Assembly: GCA_965224205.1 (NCBI GenBank)
Contig: CBDCYN010000010.1
Location: 10,528 to 74,527 of the forward strand
DNA length: 64,000 bases
Reading direction: 5' to 3'
Source of the DNA: CBDCYN01 sp965224205
GTDB taxonomy: Bacteria > Planctomycetota > Phycisphaerae > Phycisphaerales > Phycisphaeraceae
Part shown: in pieces, positions 16,907 through 25,600 of the stretch
How the letters are laid out: each line of letters opens with the position of its first letter
Numbering within the stretch: position 1 is the first letter of the stretch
The notes under the pieces: generated by a model
Databases searched by the model: none
What the model was told of the DNA's origin: nothing
What the model saw: the letters and a program-made list of their open reading frames with translations, nothing else
Translations under genes and position numbers: made by a program

Positions 16907-17068
16907 TAGACGAACGCACGAGATCAGGGTAGGTAGGGAATTGCGCACTTAACGCGGTCCTTTACAGACTATCCCCGAGTAGTTCCGACACCAGGTTCCT
17001 GGCTTGCAATGACTACACGTCCTCGCACGCGAGACGCCGGTGGTGATACGGCAGAAAGTGAGGTTTTT

Positions 17069-17332
17069 ATGGGACAGCCTCCCACCAAGGTGATACGACT
17101 TGGTCGAATCAAGGCTAGCTTATGGAAAAACACCACGAGCCAAGGCCCGAGACACAACACGACCATCGTTCGTACATACAAGGACGACGAAGGTAAGTGG
17201 CAAGATACGACCAGCTTCAACCTCGACGACCTTCTCTTGGTCGCCAAGGTGGCTGACCGAGCCCACACATGGATCTGTGAACAGATTCAATCCAAAGACA
17301 AAGGCGGTGATAGTTTATCGCCTGAGAACTGA
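17069..17332 (+). CDS. Small conserved plasmid protein, unknown function
   Basis: 87 aa from the ATG at 17069 (GAGG upstream). Residues KVIRLGRIKASLWKNTTSQG and a following strand-rich segment (TIVRTYKDDEGKWQDTTSF) then a helix (LDDLLLVAKVADRAHTWI). I have seen proteins of this pattern beside single-strand-binding and other plasmid genes, but I cannot assign a domain. No membrane segment or signal. Confidence 0.6.
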   Translation: MGQPPTKVIRLGRIKASLWKNTTSQGPRHNTTIVRTYKDDEGKWQDTTSFNLDDLLLVAKVADRAHTWICEQIQSKDKGGDSLSPEN

Positions 17333-17560
17333 ACCCAAGGGTTCCATGAGCCAATTCACCACCGGCTCTCCTTTATCCGTAATCTGCACCTAAGAAAGCT
17401 TTTTTTCTCGCGAAACTGTAATGCACGCCCGAAGACCGCATTATCTCTATAGAGCACGGAGTATCGGCCATCGTTCGCCAACCAATGATTGCCCACCACG
17501 GGCGGAAAGGAGGTTCGTATCACCGACTGATAAGCAGATAGCAGAAGTGTAACCTTTCGG

Positions 17561-17588
17561 CCCTTGCTGGGTGAGAGCTCAGCAGGGG
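17561..17588. promoter_or_regulatory. Hairpin upstream of the 121-aa gene
   Basis: CCCTTGCTG (17561-17569) pairs with CAGCAGGGG (17580-17588), nine pairs with one wobble, followed by CTTTCC. It lies 39 bases before the start of the next gene and could be a weak terminator or a leader hairpin. The rest of the 17333-17626 interval shows nothing I can name. Confidence 0.3.
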
Positions 17589-17626
17589 CTTTCCGAAGCG
17601 CCATTAATAAACACGAGGGAGCGGTC

Positions 17627-17992
17627 ATGATTCAGTGCGATGAATCGATGCTAGGCGATGTGTATGTAACTCCGCGTGCCGCGGATCTACTCATGACTGA
17701 AACGATTACAGAAGCGGTACTGGCCCAGGGGCGATTCATTGCATACGCTCATCATCCGAAGGCAGGCTACAGCAAGCACGTTGGGCCTCGCCTTATACGG
17801 TCCTCATACGAGATCAACAGGCAAGGCCACGACATCCTTTTTGACGTGGTCACGGTTGAGATAGGCGAAAATAAAATCACGGTTGTTCACCTTTGCGAGC
17901 ACGGACCTCTAGAACCCGGTGTTGACTACGGCTCAATGCCGCTTAGGCGCACAAGCTATGACTCGCAAGATGGTCTCACCCTGATCGAGTAG
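17627..17992 (+). CDS. Hypothetical protein, 121 aa
   Basis: Start at ATG 17627 with GAGGGAG upstream. Soluble, mixed alpha/beta; residues AAGGYSKHVGP-like (KAGYSKHVGPRLI) and a C-terminal LEPGVDYGSMPLRRTSYD. No motif recognised. Codon use and a clear ribosome site support that it is real. It precedes the SRAP remnant that lies on the opposite strand. Confidence 0.5.
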   Translation: MIQCDESMLGDVYVTPRAADLLMTETITEAVLAQGRFIAYAHHPKAGYSKHVGPRLIRSSYEINRQGHDILFDVVTVEIGENKITVVHLCEHGPLEPGVDYGSMPLRRTSYDSQDGLTLIE

Positions 17993-18016
17993 TCGTGCAG
18001 CTTAGAACAATTCTCC

Positions 18017-18347
18017 CTATAGATCGTTGTCCTCAAACGGTTCAATACATCGGGGGTCTACAAGTCGAGGATTCTTGACCGCGTCTCCGACACGATACGC
18101 CAGCATGTCGTCTTCGGGGTAGGTCGTAAGAAGCGGCGAGAGGGTAGGGGGGGTCGGAAATCGTCGGGTAAAGCCAGATATCGTATTGGTCTCGCTTGAG
18201 GATGACGGGCATACGAATGTGGATAGGGCGGACCAGGTCGTTTAAATTGGATGTTATCACCGTGAACGACCCCCGGTAGCATTCATCGCCATTACCTTGT
18301 TGCCCGGTCCAGCGGGTTGTGGCAAGTATTGGGTATGGCCATGCCAA
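18017..18347 (-). pseudogene. SRAP (YedK/HMCES) remnant, truncated and frameshifted
   Basis: The minus strand reads RGSFTVITSNLNDLVRPIHI then RMPVILKRDQYDIWLYP, the core of the SRAP domain that crosslinks to abasic sites in single-stranded DNA (the family pattern is FTIIT...APIHDRMPVIL). A run of seven G at 18147-18153 (plus strand) shifts the frame, after which LLTTYPEDDMLAYRVGDAVK, NPRLVDPRCIEPFEDNDL and a stop complete the usual end. The N-terminal half with the catalytic Cys2 is missing, so the gene is dead. Confidence 0.75.
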
Positions 18348-18676
18348 CAGTCGATACGGTAACGCTCAATACCATCCGTCGGGTGCTTGAAGGGACGGTC
18401 GAGGTCACCATGCTTCGATATGGCCCCGGAAAGTCTCAAGACGATATTCTGACCGAAGCCACGCAGAGACTCATGGGCGACCTGTCGCGGGTACTCGATG
18501 TGATGCTTCCCAGGACAATGACGGATGAGCACTACGAAGCACTTGATGACGTGGTGAGCAATGTCTTCAACCAACCGGTGGGAGATTTCGACGCTACTTC
18601 CATGAGGGGAGATAGGGGGCGGGAGAGGTTTGGAACCGGCGGTGAGCGGTGGTTCCAAGCTAAATCAAACTCCTAG
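18335..18676 (+). CDS. Hypothetical protein, 113 aa
   Basis: Begins at ATG 18335 or 18341; neither has a good ribosome site. Mostly helical (TLNTIRRVLEGTVEVTMLRY; DDILTEATQRLMGDLSRVLD). The start overlaps the end of the SRAP remnant on the other strand. No family recognised; moderate chance that it is not translated. Confidence 0.35.
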   Translation: MAMPTVDTVTLNTIRRVLEGTVEVTMLRYGPGKSQDDILTEATQRLMGDLSRVLDVMLPRTMTDEHYEALDDVVSNVFNQPVGDFDATSMRGDRGRERFGTGGERWFQAKSNS

Positions 18677-18793
18677 CCATTAGATCTAGGCCCGGAACGG
18701 TCCTTCCGGACCTGGCGAATCTGCACCACAACCAATCAATCTCCAAGCCCCGCCATTCCCTTTGAAGATGGATTCTACGCGACCGTGCTCGGC

Positions 18794-18843
18794 GTCAAGG
18801 GGCCGTGTTGTCGCTTCGCTCCTGCCCGCACCAACCCCTTGAC
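18794..18843. repeat. Inverted repeat in leader of DUF6876-like gene
   Basis: GTCAAGGGG (18794-18802) and CCCCTTGAC (18835-18843) form nine pairs around a 32-base loop, 95 bases before the next start. It could be a regulator site or a transcript hairpin. Nothing else stands out in the 18677-18938 interval. Confidence 0.3.
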
Positions 18844-18938
18844 TCCTCCGCTCGTTCGCTGTTTTCGCTCCGCCATCAAAGGCAAAGGCGGGGTGTGGTC
18901 CCCGCTGCAAAGACACACCCAGAAAGGAGCGACACACC

Positions 18939-19337
18939 ATGACCGACAAACTCACTCATCACGACCTTTCGCAGTTCACAGGCGACGTGGAGCGATACCA
19001 GCACGCATTGAATCGCCGGGTCATCTACACACCGGGAATCAAGTATCTCGCAGAGCGTGCGGGAGCCTACTGGTTAATTGACGCGGTTGCGTCTTACTTC
19101 GGCACCGCCCAGATGCGACGTGCCATCGCCGCAGACCCACGTCTTGAGACGCTTCAATTCTGGCGGCTGGACTTGTCCGGGGACAAGTCCGCCGTGCTCT
19201 CTGCAAGTGCGGACTCCGGGGTCACACCGTTCATCACTCAGGACATCCCGTTTACAGACTTCCCGCTCGATTACGTGGATGTGTGGGCTGGGTTCGACGG
19301 TACCCGCTGGACGCTGTATCTGCCGTCTGAGCATTGA
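18939..19337 (+). CDS. DUF6876-like plasmid protein
   Basis: 132 aa; AAAGGAG is eight bases before the ATG. The N-terminal pattern LSQFTGDVERYQHALNRRVI, then YTPGIKYLAERAGAYWLIDA matches, from memory, DUF6876 proteins that are frequent on plasmids and in mobile regions and have no known function. The C-terminus ends with a strand-rich FDGTRWTLYLPSEH. A terminator follows 37 bases after the stop. Confidence 0.65.
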   Translation: MTDKLTHHDLSQFTGDVERYQHALNRRVIYTPGIKYLAERAGAYWLIDAVASYFGTAQMRRAIAADPRLETLQFWRLDLSGDKSAVLSASADSGVTPFITQDIPFTDFPLDYVDVWAGFDGTRWTLYLPSEH

Positions 19338-19373
19338 ATGCCGTGAGGTATCGAATAATCTCAATCTCAACGC

Positions 19374-19398
19374 AACCGGCCCATAGTGGCCGGTTTTT
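19374..19398 (+). terminator. Intrinsic terminator after DUF6876-like gene
   Basis: AACCGGCC and GGCCGGTT form an eight-pair stem around a short loop and run into TTTTT. Confidence 0.8.
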
Positions 19399-19661
19399 CC
19401 GTTGTCTGATATGAAAGTTTATCGGGCAAATCTGGGAGAAGCCGAGTGATATCTGGTGGTATGGAGCTAGAGTGCCCTTCGTAGGTCTAGACCGTCACGA
19501 ATACCTTTTATTGCTATGTGTGAACGTCGGCCAGAAAATGTAGCGCCCGTCGGGGGGCTGACGGTCGGCCCAAAAATGTAGCGCCTTGCCTAGTCCTGAG
19601 ACTGGGGCGGCAATGGAACAGTTTTTACTGTTTCACCCCCCCCAGTAAGGACGCAGACGAG

Positions 19662-21212
19662 GTGTATACGGATATGCAGTTTTGGACGGATGTGCGGCGT
19701 TATGTTCTAACCCAGGGCCACAGCAAGCGTTCGGCGTGTCGGAAGTTTGACATCCATTGGCAGACGCTTGAGAAGATCCTCGAATACCCTGAACCCCCGG
19801 GGTATCGACGGGTCAAACAGGTGGGCGAGAAGAAGATCGATCGGTTCCTGCCGATCCTCCACCAGATCCTCGAGGACGACCGGAAAGCTCCGCGCAAGCA
19901 ACGTCACACGATCCGACGGATCTTCGAGGTGTTGTGTCAACATCACGGGTTCGACGGGAAGCTTACGGTCGTGGGCGACGCGGTTCGGGCGTGGAAACGG
20001 GTGCACGCCCAGACGTTTGTGCCGCTGAGTCATCCGTTGGGTGAGGCGCAAGTCGACTTCGGGGAGGCGACGATCTTTCTCAACGGCGAGGCGGTCAAGG
20101 TGGCGTTGTTCGTGATGAGCCTGCCGTATTCGGACGCGGTGTTCGTTCGGGCCTATCCCCGCGAGTGCACCGAGTCGTTCCAGGATGGTCATGTCCGAGC
20201 GTTTGAGTTCTTCGGAGCTGTGCCCACGCGGATTAGCTACGACAATAGCCGGATCGCGGTCAAGAAGTTCGTGGGATCCAGGAAACGGGAACTCACGGAC
20301 GGGTTTCTTCGGCTTCAGAGTCATTATCTGTTCGACGAGCACTTCTGCCTAGTTCGCAAGGCTAACGAAAAGGGCCACGTCGAGAACCTGGTGGGATATA
20401 CCCGCCGTAACTTCCTGGTGCCGATCCCCCAGGTGCGATCATTCGCTGAACTCAATGAACATCTCGAGCGATGTTGCCGTGCTGAGTTGACCCGGTCGTT
20501 ACGAGGTAAAGAAACGACCAAGGGTCAGCGGTTGGACGAGGAACGCTCGGTCATGCTTCCTCTCAAAGAGGAGGCGTTTGAGGCCCGTCGGGTCATATTG
20601 GCTGGAGCCAACTCTCTGAGCCTGGTGCGGTTCGACCGCAACGACTATTCGGTGCCGGTGTCGTGGGCGCATCACCGCCTGACCCTCGTGGGCGACATCG
20701 AGACGGTGCGGGTCATGCAGGGGGACCAGGTGATCGCCGAACACCTGCGTGACTGGGGCCGTGAACAGGTCCACTTTGACCCGGTGCATTACCTGGCTCT
20801 GTTGGAGCGACGCCCCGGGGCCTTTGATGTGGCCCGTCCCTTGGAGCAATGGGATCTGCCGCCGTGCTTCGGGATCCTGCGTCGCAAACTCGAAGCCGAC
20901 TGGGGCTCGAAGGGCACGGGCCAGTTCATCCAAGTGTTGCGGCTATTGGAACGGGCGAGCCTGGGTCAACTCAAGCAAGCGGTGCACAAGGCGTTGGAGT
21001 TGGGCACGGTCACCCCTGACGCCGTACGAGTGATCCTCGAGGGGCTCAAGGAACCCCCTGTGGCGTTATTCAGCCTCGACGGTCGACCGCATCTGAGCGG
21101 TGTCCACGTAGCCAAGCCCGATTTATCCGCCTATGGCTGTCTGCTTCCGCACCCGCTCCAAGAGACGGCGTCCAGCGATATTTGCGGAGGACTTCCGGGG
21201 GGTGCGGCATGA
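19662..21212 (+). CDS. istA: IS21 transposase IstA
   Basis: 516 aa from GTG 19662 (GAG upstream). N-terminal helix-turn-helix (FWTDVRRYVLTQGHSKRSAC), then the DDE domain: Asp in EAQVDFGEA, Asp in RISYDNSRIAV, Glu in GHVENLVGYTRRNF. The length and the C-terminal beta-rich domain (SVPVSWAHHRLTLVGDIETV) are normal for IstA. It is followed by istB with ATGA overlap. Appears intact. Confidence 0.95.
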   Translation: MYTDMQFWTDVRRYVLTQGHSKRSACRKFDIHWQTLEKILEYPEPPGYRRVKQVGEKKIDRFLPILHQILEDDRKAPRKQRHTIRRIFEVLCQHHGFDGKLTVVGDAVRAWKRVHAQTFVPLSHPLGEAQVDFGEATIFLNGEAVKVALFVMSLPYSDAVFVRAYPRECTESFQDGHVRAFEFFGAVPTRISYDNSRIAVKKFVGSRKRELTDGFLRLQSHYLFDEHFCLVRKANEKGHVENLVGYTRRNFLVPIPQVRSFAELNEHLERCCRAELTRSLRGKETTKGQRLDEERSVMLPLKEEAFEARRVILAGANSLSLVRFDRNDYSVPVSWAHHRLTLVGDIETVRVMQGDQVIAEHLRDWGREQVHFDPVHYLALLERRPGAFDVARPLEQWDLPPCFGILRRKLEADWGSKGTGQFIQVLRLLERASLGQLKQAVHKALELGTVTPDAVRVILEGLKEPPVALFSLDGRPHLSGVHVAKPDLSAYGCLLPHPLQETASSDICGGLPGGAA

Positions 21213-21970
21213 GCAAGAGCACCGTCCTACTGGAACACCACCTCAAGGCGTTGAAGCTGCCGACGATGCTACGCGAGTACGCCAAGATCGCCCGCCGCTG
21301 TGCCCAGCAGAACGTGGGTCACGTCGGGTTCCTTCTGCAACTGGTCGAGCTGGAGCTGATCGAACGTGAACGCCGCGCCGCAGAGCGTCGGCTCAAAGCC
21401 GCCAAGTTCCCATCGCCCAAGACGCTCGAAGGCTTCGACTTCGCCGCCCAACCGTCGATCAACAAAGCCCTGGTTACCGAGCTGATGCGGTGTGTGTATC
21501 TCGACCATCGCGAGAACATCCTGCTGGTCGGTAACCCCGGCACGGGCAAGACCCATGTCGCCACCGCCCTGGGCATGGAAGCGTGCCACCGTGGCAAGAA
21601 GGTGCGGTTCTACAAGGTCACCGAGCTGATGACCCAGATGATGGAAGCTCGCGAAGAGCAGGTCCTGGGTCGGCTCAAGAACCAATTGGCCAAGCTGGAC
21701 CTGTTGATCCTCGATGAACTGGGCTACGTCCCAGCCAGCAAGCTGGGAGCCGAGTTGCTGTTCGATGTGATCTCGACCGCCTACGAACGAACCAGCGTGA
21801 TCGTGACGACCAACCTCCCGTTTGAACGTTGGGTGGAGGTGCTTGGCAGCGAACGCCTCACCGGCGCGGCGCTCGACCGGCTCACCCACCGCTGCCACGT
21901 GCTCGAAGCCAACGGTCCTAGCTACCGACTCAAGGACGCCAAGCGGCGACGTAAACCCAAAGACAAATAA
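21209..21970 (+). CDS. istB: IS21 helper ATPase IstB
   Basis: 253 aa starting at the ATG that overlaps the istA stop. AAA+ protein with Walker A GNPGTGKT and Walker B LLILDELGYVP, plus the family phrase RTSVIVTTNLPFERW. It assists IstA in strand transfer and target choice. Intact. Confidence 0.95.
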   Translation: MSKSTVLLEHHLKALKLPTMLREYAKIARRCAQQNVGHVGFLLQLVELELIERERRAAERRLKAAKFPSPKTLEGFDFAAQPSINKALVTELMRCVYLDHRENILLVGNPGTGKTHVATALGMEACHRGKKVRFYKVTELMTQMMEAREEQVLGRLKNQLAKLDLLILDELGYVPASKLGAELLFDVISTAYERTSVIVTTNLPFERWVEVLGSERLTGAALDRLTHRCHVLEANGPSYRLKDAKRRRKPKDK

Positions 21971-22083
21971 TCACTCAGGAGATCAACCAAGAGGCTGGAC
22001 CAACCCTCCAGCCAGAGATACAGTCATCCCCGGCGCCACATTTTTTACTCGACGGGCGCTACATTTTCTGGCCGACGTTCACA

Positions 22084-22347
22084 CCCGTCGAGCAAGACAA
22101 GCAGATCAAATACATGAACCTCGTAGCCAATGCCGTGATGCTCCACAACGTGATCGACCTAACCGATGTGCTCAATGAGATGGCCGCCGAAGGCTACGAG
22201 ATCACCCCCGAGTTGATCGCCAGGCTCAGTCCCTATCCCACGGACCACATCCGGCGATTTGGGCAATACTTCCTCGACATGGACACCCAGCCCCAGTCGC
22301 TTATCCTCAAACCCCTCGCCCTGAGCAACGATCACCCGCTGAAGTGA
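22084..22347 (+). pseudogene. Tn3-family transposase, C-terminal remnant
   Basis: The open frame from the IS21 edge reads PVEQDKQIKYMNLVANAVML and continues HNVIDLTDVLNEMAAEGYEI, ITPELIARLSPYPTDHIRRFG, the characteristic end of Tn3 TnpA. Only 88 codons remain. IS21 abuts the 5' side; the rest of TnpA is absent from the window. Confidence 0.85.
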
Positions 22348-22378
22348 CTACTTTTTACACGTATTCCGAACATACCCC
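22345..22378 (-). repeat. Possible Tn3-type terminal inverted repeat
   Basis: Read inward on the minus strand it starts GGGGTATGTTCGGAATACGT, and it lies exactly where a Tn3 end is expected, overlapping the tnpA stop. Tn3-type ends of about 38 bp beginning GGGG are common. The partner end is not present, so this rests on position and shape. The remainder to 22644 shows no gene. Confidence 0.4.
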
Positions 22379-22644
22379 AAAAACGTACACTTAGAGCTTG
22401 ACCGCCTCCGTGGTTCCGGGTTAGATCTTCCCCTAGTTTTACTTCGCATAACCGCGTTTTTATGAAATAATTGAGATGAGTTTACTTTTTCCTTGCGTAA
22501 CGCAACGACATCCTCTGCGGTCAATACGTCATCTACCGAAAACTCGTCTGCTGACCCAATCTCCTAGCGTGTAAATTTACACCAATCTGGGCAGTACCCG
22601 GCTATCTTGAGGCTCCTCTCGACGTAGTCCCGGGTAGGTAGGGA

Positions 22645-25600
22645 TCAGTCACTTTTGCGGAACCTCTGTGTACCCATGCGGTCCTGTAGGTCCATCGACA
22701 GCGTGTTCTGCCTGCGGACTAGAATACCAACTAGTTCGCGAAATTGAATGATCCATCCCTCGTCTACTTGAATTTCAGCACGCTGCTCTCGCCACAACTT
22801 ATCCAAAATATCGGCAATCATCCTCGTCAGTTCTTCGTCCCTCCACCAATACTCGTCCGCATCTCTGGCTACGGTGAGTATCCATTCCATGGCCTTCAAT
22901 CTCAAGGGAGCGGCACATGGTTTTATCAACCAGTGCAAGAATGCTCTGGCGATCCGCTCATCATTGATGTTGGGTCGCAGCCATACTTCGAAACAGCCTG
23001 CCATCATATTGATGATGACGTTATCTTCATCCTGCCAGATGAATGCAACATTATGATCGATTCCGTGTAGATGTAGCCAGAAATCGTCCCAGTGAGGCCA
23101 GCATTTATCCCGTTCCGCCCAGATTGAGTTTCGGGCGTCGTCAAACATCGTTTTCCAGCGAACCACGAAATGATGTGCCTCACCCATCTGTGGACCATAA
23201 ACCAACCAGCTTGACAGAAATGCTTCGATCCACTTGTGAGCTGGAGGTCCCCAGTTGAAAATCTCTCTCCAAATCCAGCCCGGATCTTCATCATCATTCA
23301 ATTCACTTGCAAGTTGTGCAAATCGATCCGCGAACCAGTGATCATGCTTGTAAAGTCGTTGCGCCTCGCTATCAACGCTGACTACCAAGCTCCCGTCGGG
23401 CTCCCTCAAGCACTGCGATGACGCGATGCAGTGGACGGCTTGTCGCCAGAATGCCAACCATTTTTCACGCTCCTCTCTAGTTGCTGCTTCCTTCAAGCGC
23501 AAAATATTACTAAACGCGGCCGCAATGACTTGAAGGTCAATTGCCGGTCGGACTGCTTTGCCCCGGGCCTCAATCTTTCTCCTGCTAATGATTGAAGAGC
23601 AGACGTGGGCGTCATACTCCATGCCGGATGCCGAGGCGTCATGCCCCCATTCTCCCCATGTTTCACTGATTGATCCGTCTACAAACTGCTTTCCTTCAAC
23701 TCTTTGCCATCCATTAACTACATCTTCTGGCCACTCTTCACCGAACCGGATAGTCTTGTTGATCTCATCTCGCTTCACGGCCCATTGGAGGATTAGTGTC
23801 ACGAGCCTATCAAAATCTCTGCCGAGCCGTTTCCGCTGTTGATACGCTCGATGCATCAACAGAGTAACGGCCGAGTAGTGGCGAGCCGTTACTCGCTGAG
23901 CGATGGCGCAACGGAGATGGGCTTCGTTTGGTGAACTCGCCCAGAAGGGTACCACTGCCTCTGCAGCGAAATCTTCCCAGGAAAGGCCACTCTCGTCGTA
24001 TTCGGTCCAGACATGACCATAGTCAGGAGGAAATTCGAGCAATTTCAAGAGGGTCTTACGACACCACCGCAGTCTCTCCGGCTTGATAGAAAGCCAATCC
24101 CAATGACGGTGTGCCAGGACCGCGATGCCCGCCAAGACGGCTGTTGGGAGTCGGTGATCTTCTGATTGTTTCAGATCATTGCCCGCTACAAGCTCTTGTA
24201 CGCCCGCAAAGAACGTTCCTATGGCATCCCCTCTCAGCCGATCTTCGTTCCGGAGTAGACGCCGACTCTCCAATATCATGTGTACAGGCGCTACCGATCT
24301 CAATGATGCTTCGGCTTCTTGCACCTTTGCCGCTATCTCGGCCGGTGCACAGAATCTGAACGCCTTATTGCTCTGATCGTCCACGATCGGTTCCCAGTTC
24401 ATGAAGTCGAATTGGGCACAGAGCAGGTCAAGGTTCTCACGATTAGGATGATCTTCTGACAGCACGCAACGTTCGCGATCCCAGTCCGACCTGAACACCT
24501 CGAATTCTTGGCGATGAGCCTCTTCCCCAAGGAATATCCTAAGCGCAATGTCGTGTACTGAGACCTTTCGGTGCGGCATCTCCTCCCAATCACGAATCTG
24601 TTTCTTTATGCTGTCTGGCAGGGGTATAAGGTTGGTCAGGTCGATTCGGAACAGGCTTGGCGCCAAAGCGTGCCGCTCCCATTGATATAGCTTTTCACAA
24701 CTGAGTAAACATCTGAGCACACCTCTGAACAACGCAGGTTTGAAGCGGCCAATCTCCCAGAGCATTGCGATCAATGCCGCTGAGTTCGTTTGCTCGATGA
24801 TCGAAAGCAGCAGATGTGAAACATCTTCGTCGGCCTCGAGTTGAGTGTAAAACCAGTTCTCCAACGCCATGAGAGCCACAACCACGGGGTCCGGTGCCCC
24901 CGTTCCGTGGTACCAGCCGCAAACCTGACCGTCACCGACATAATTACGCCACTGACCGCCCACCATCATACGAATAGCTGGCGGCGTTGTATTAGGTGAA
25001 GATACAGCTTCCACCCAGCGTGCCGTGGCAAAGTCGACGAGCCGGAGGATGCAGTCCACCGCTTCATCGGGCGCTATTTGCAGGAAAGCCCAAAACGGGC
25101 CTTTGCTGGGCATTGCTGGGTTGAACTGTGGCAGAAAATCAAGCCCAAAGTCCTCGTGGGTCATCCGATGGTTTATCCTTGACCCGTCATGGGGATTCCT
25201 GTGCCTGATCAGGCAGGCCAGGATGACCTCGGACGCTACCGCTGGTCTTGCTTTCATTAAGCTCATCATCGAAGTATTGAAGAGGCATGTTCTTTGGAAC
25301 ACCTCGTCAACTCGATAATGTGGACCATCAGGCCACGGATCGGGTTGTAGACGTTCGGTCTTGACGGAAATTGCCGAGTGTAGCTTCACGGGGGTACCGG
25401 GTGCCACGTAATCTCCAGCCTTGCCAGATTCGATATCGTCCGTCAACTTGCGAGCACATGCGCGTAGACATATGTCAGCCACCTCATCAGGCATCTCTTT
25501 CGCTGCTGCCAAAACAGCCTCGTAGCGTTTCCCATCGTCCTTGTCTTGGCGGTATCCGTGGTCCAGTCGATTCCGCCACACCTTTTCACCGACGGTCAAG

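Larger units (their letters stand above)
19519..22083 (+). mobile_element. IS21-family insertion sequence
   Basis: 2565 bp bounded by 34/35-bp inverted repeats beginning TGTGAACGTCGGCCAGAAAA at 19519 and its complement ending at 22083. Partial inner copies (GTCGGCCCAAAAATGTAGCG at 19564; GCGCCACATTTTTTA at 22033) give the multiple terminal repeats typical of IS21. No target duplication is visible: the left flank is TTGCTATG and the right flank CCCGTCG. The right flank is inside a Tn3 transposase gene, the left flank is not recognisable as Tn3, suggesting a deletion after insertion. Confidence 0.9.
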
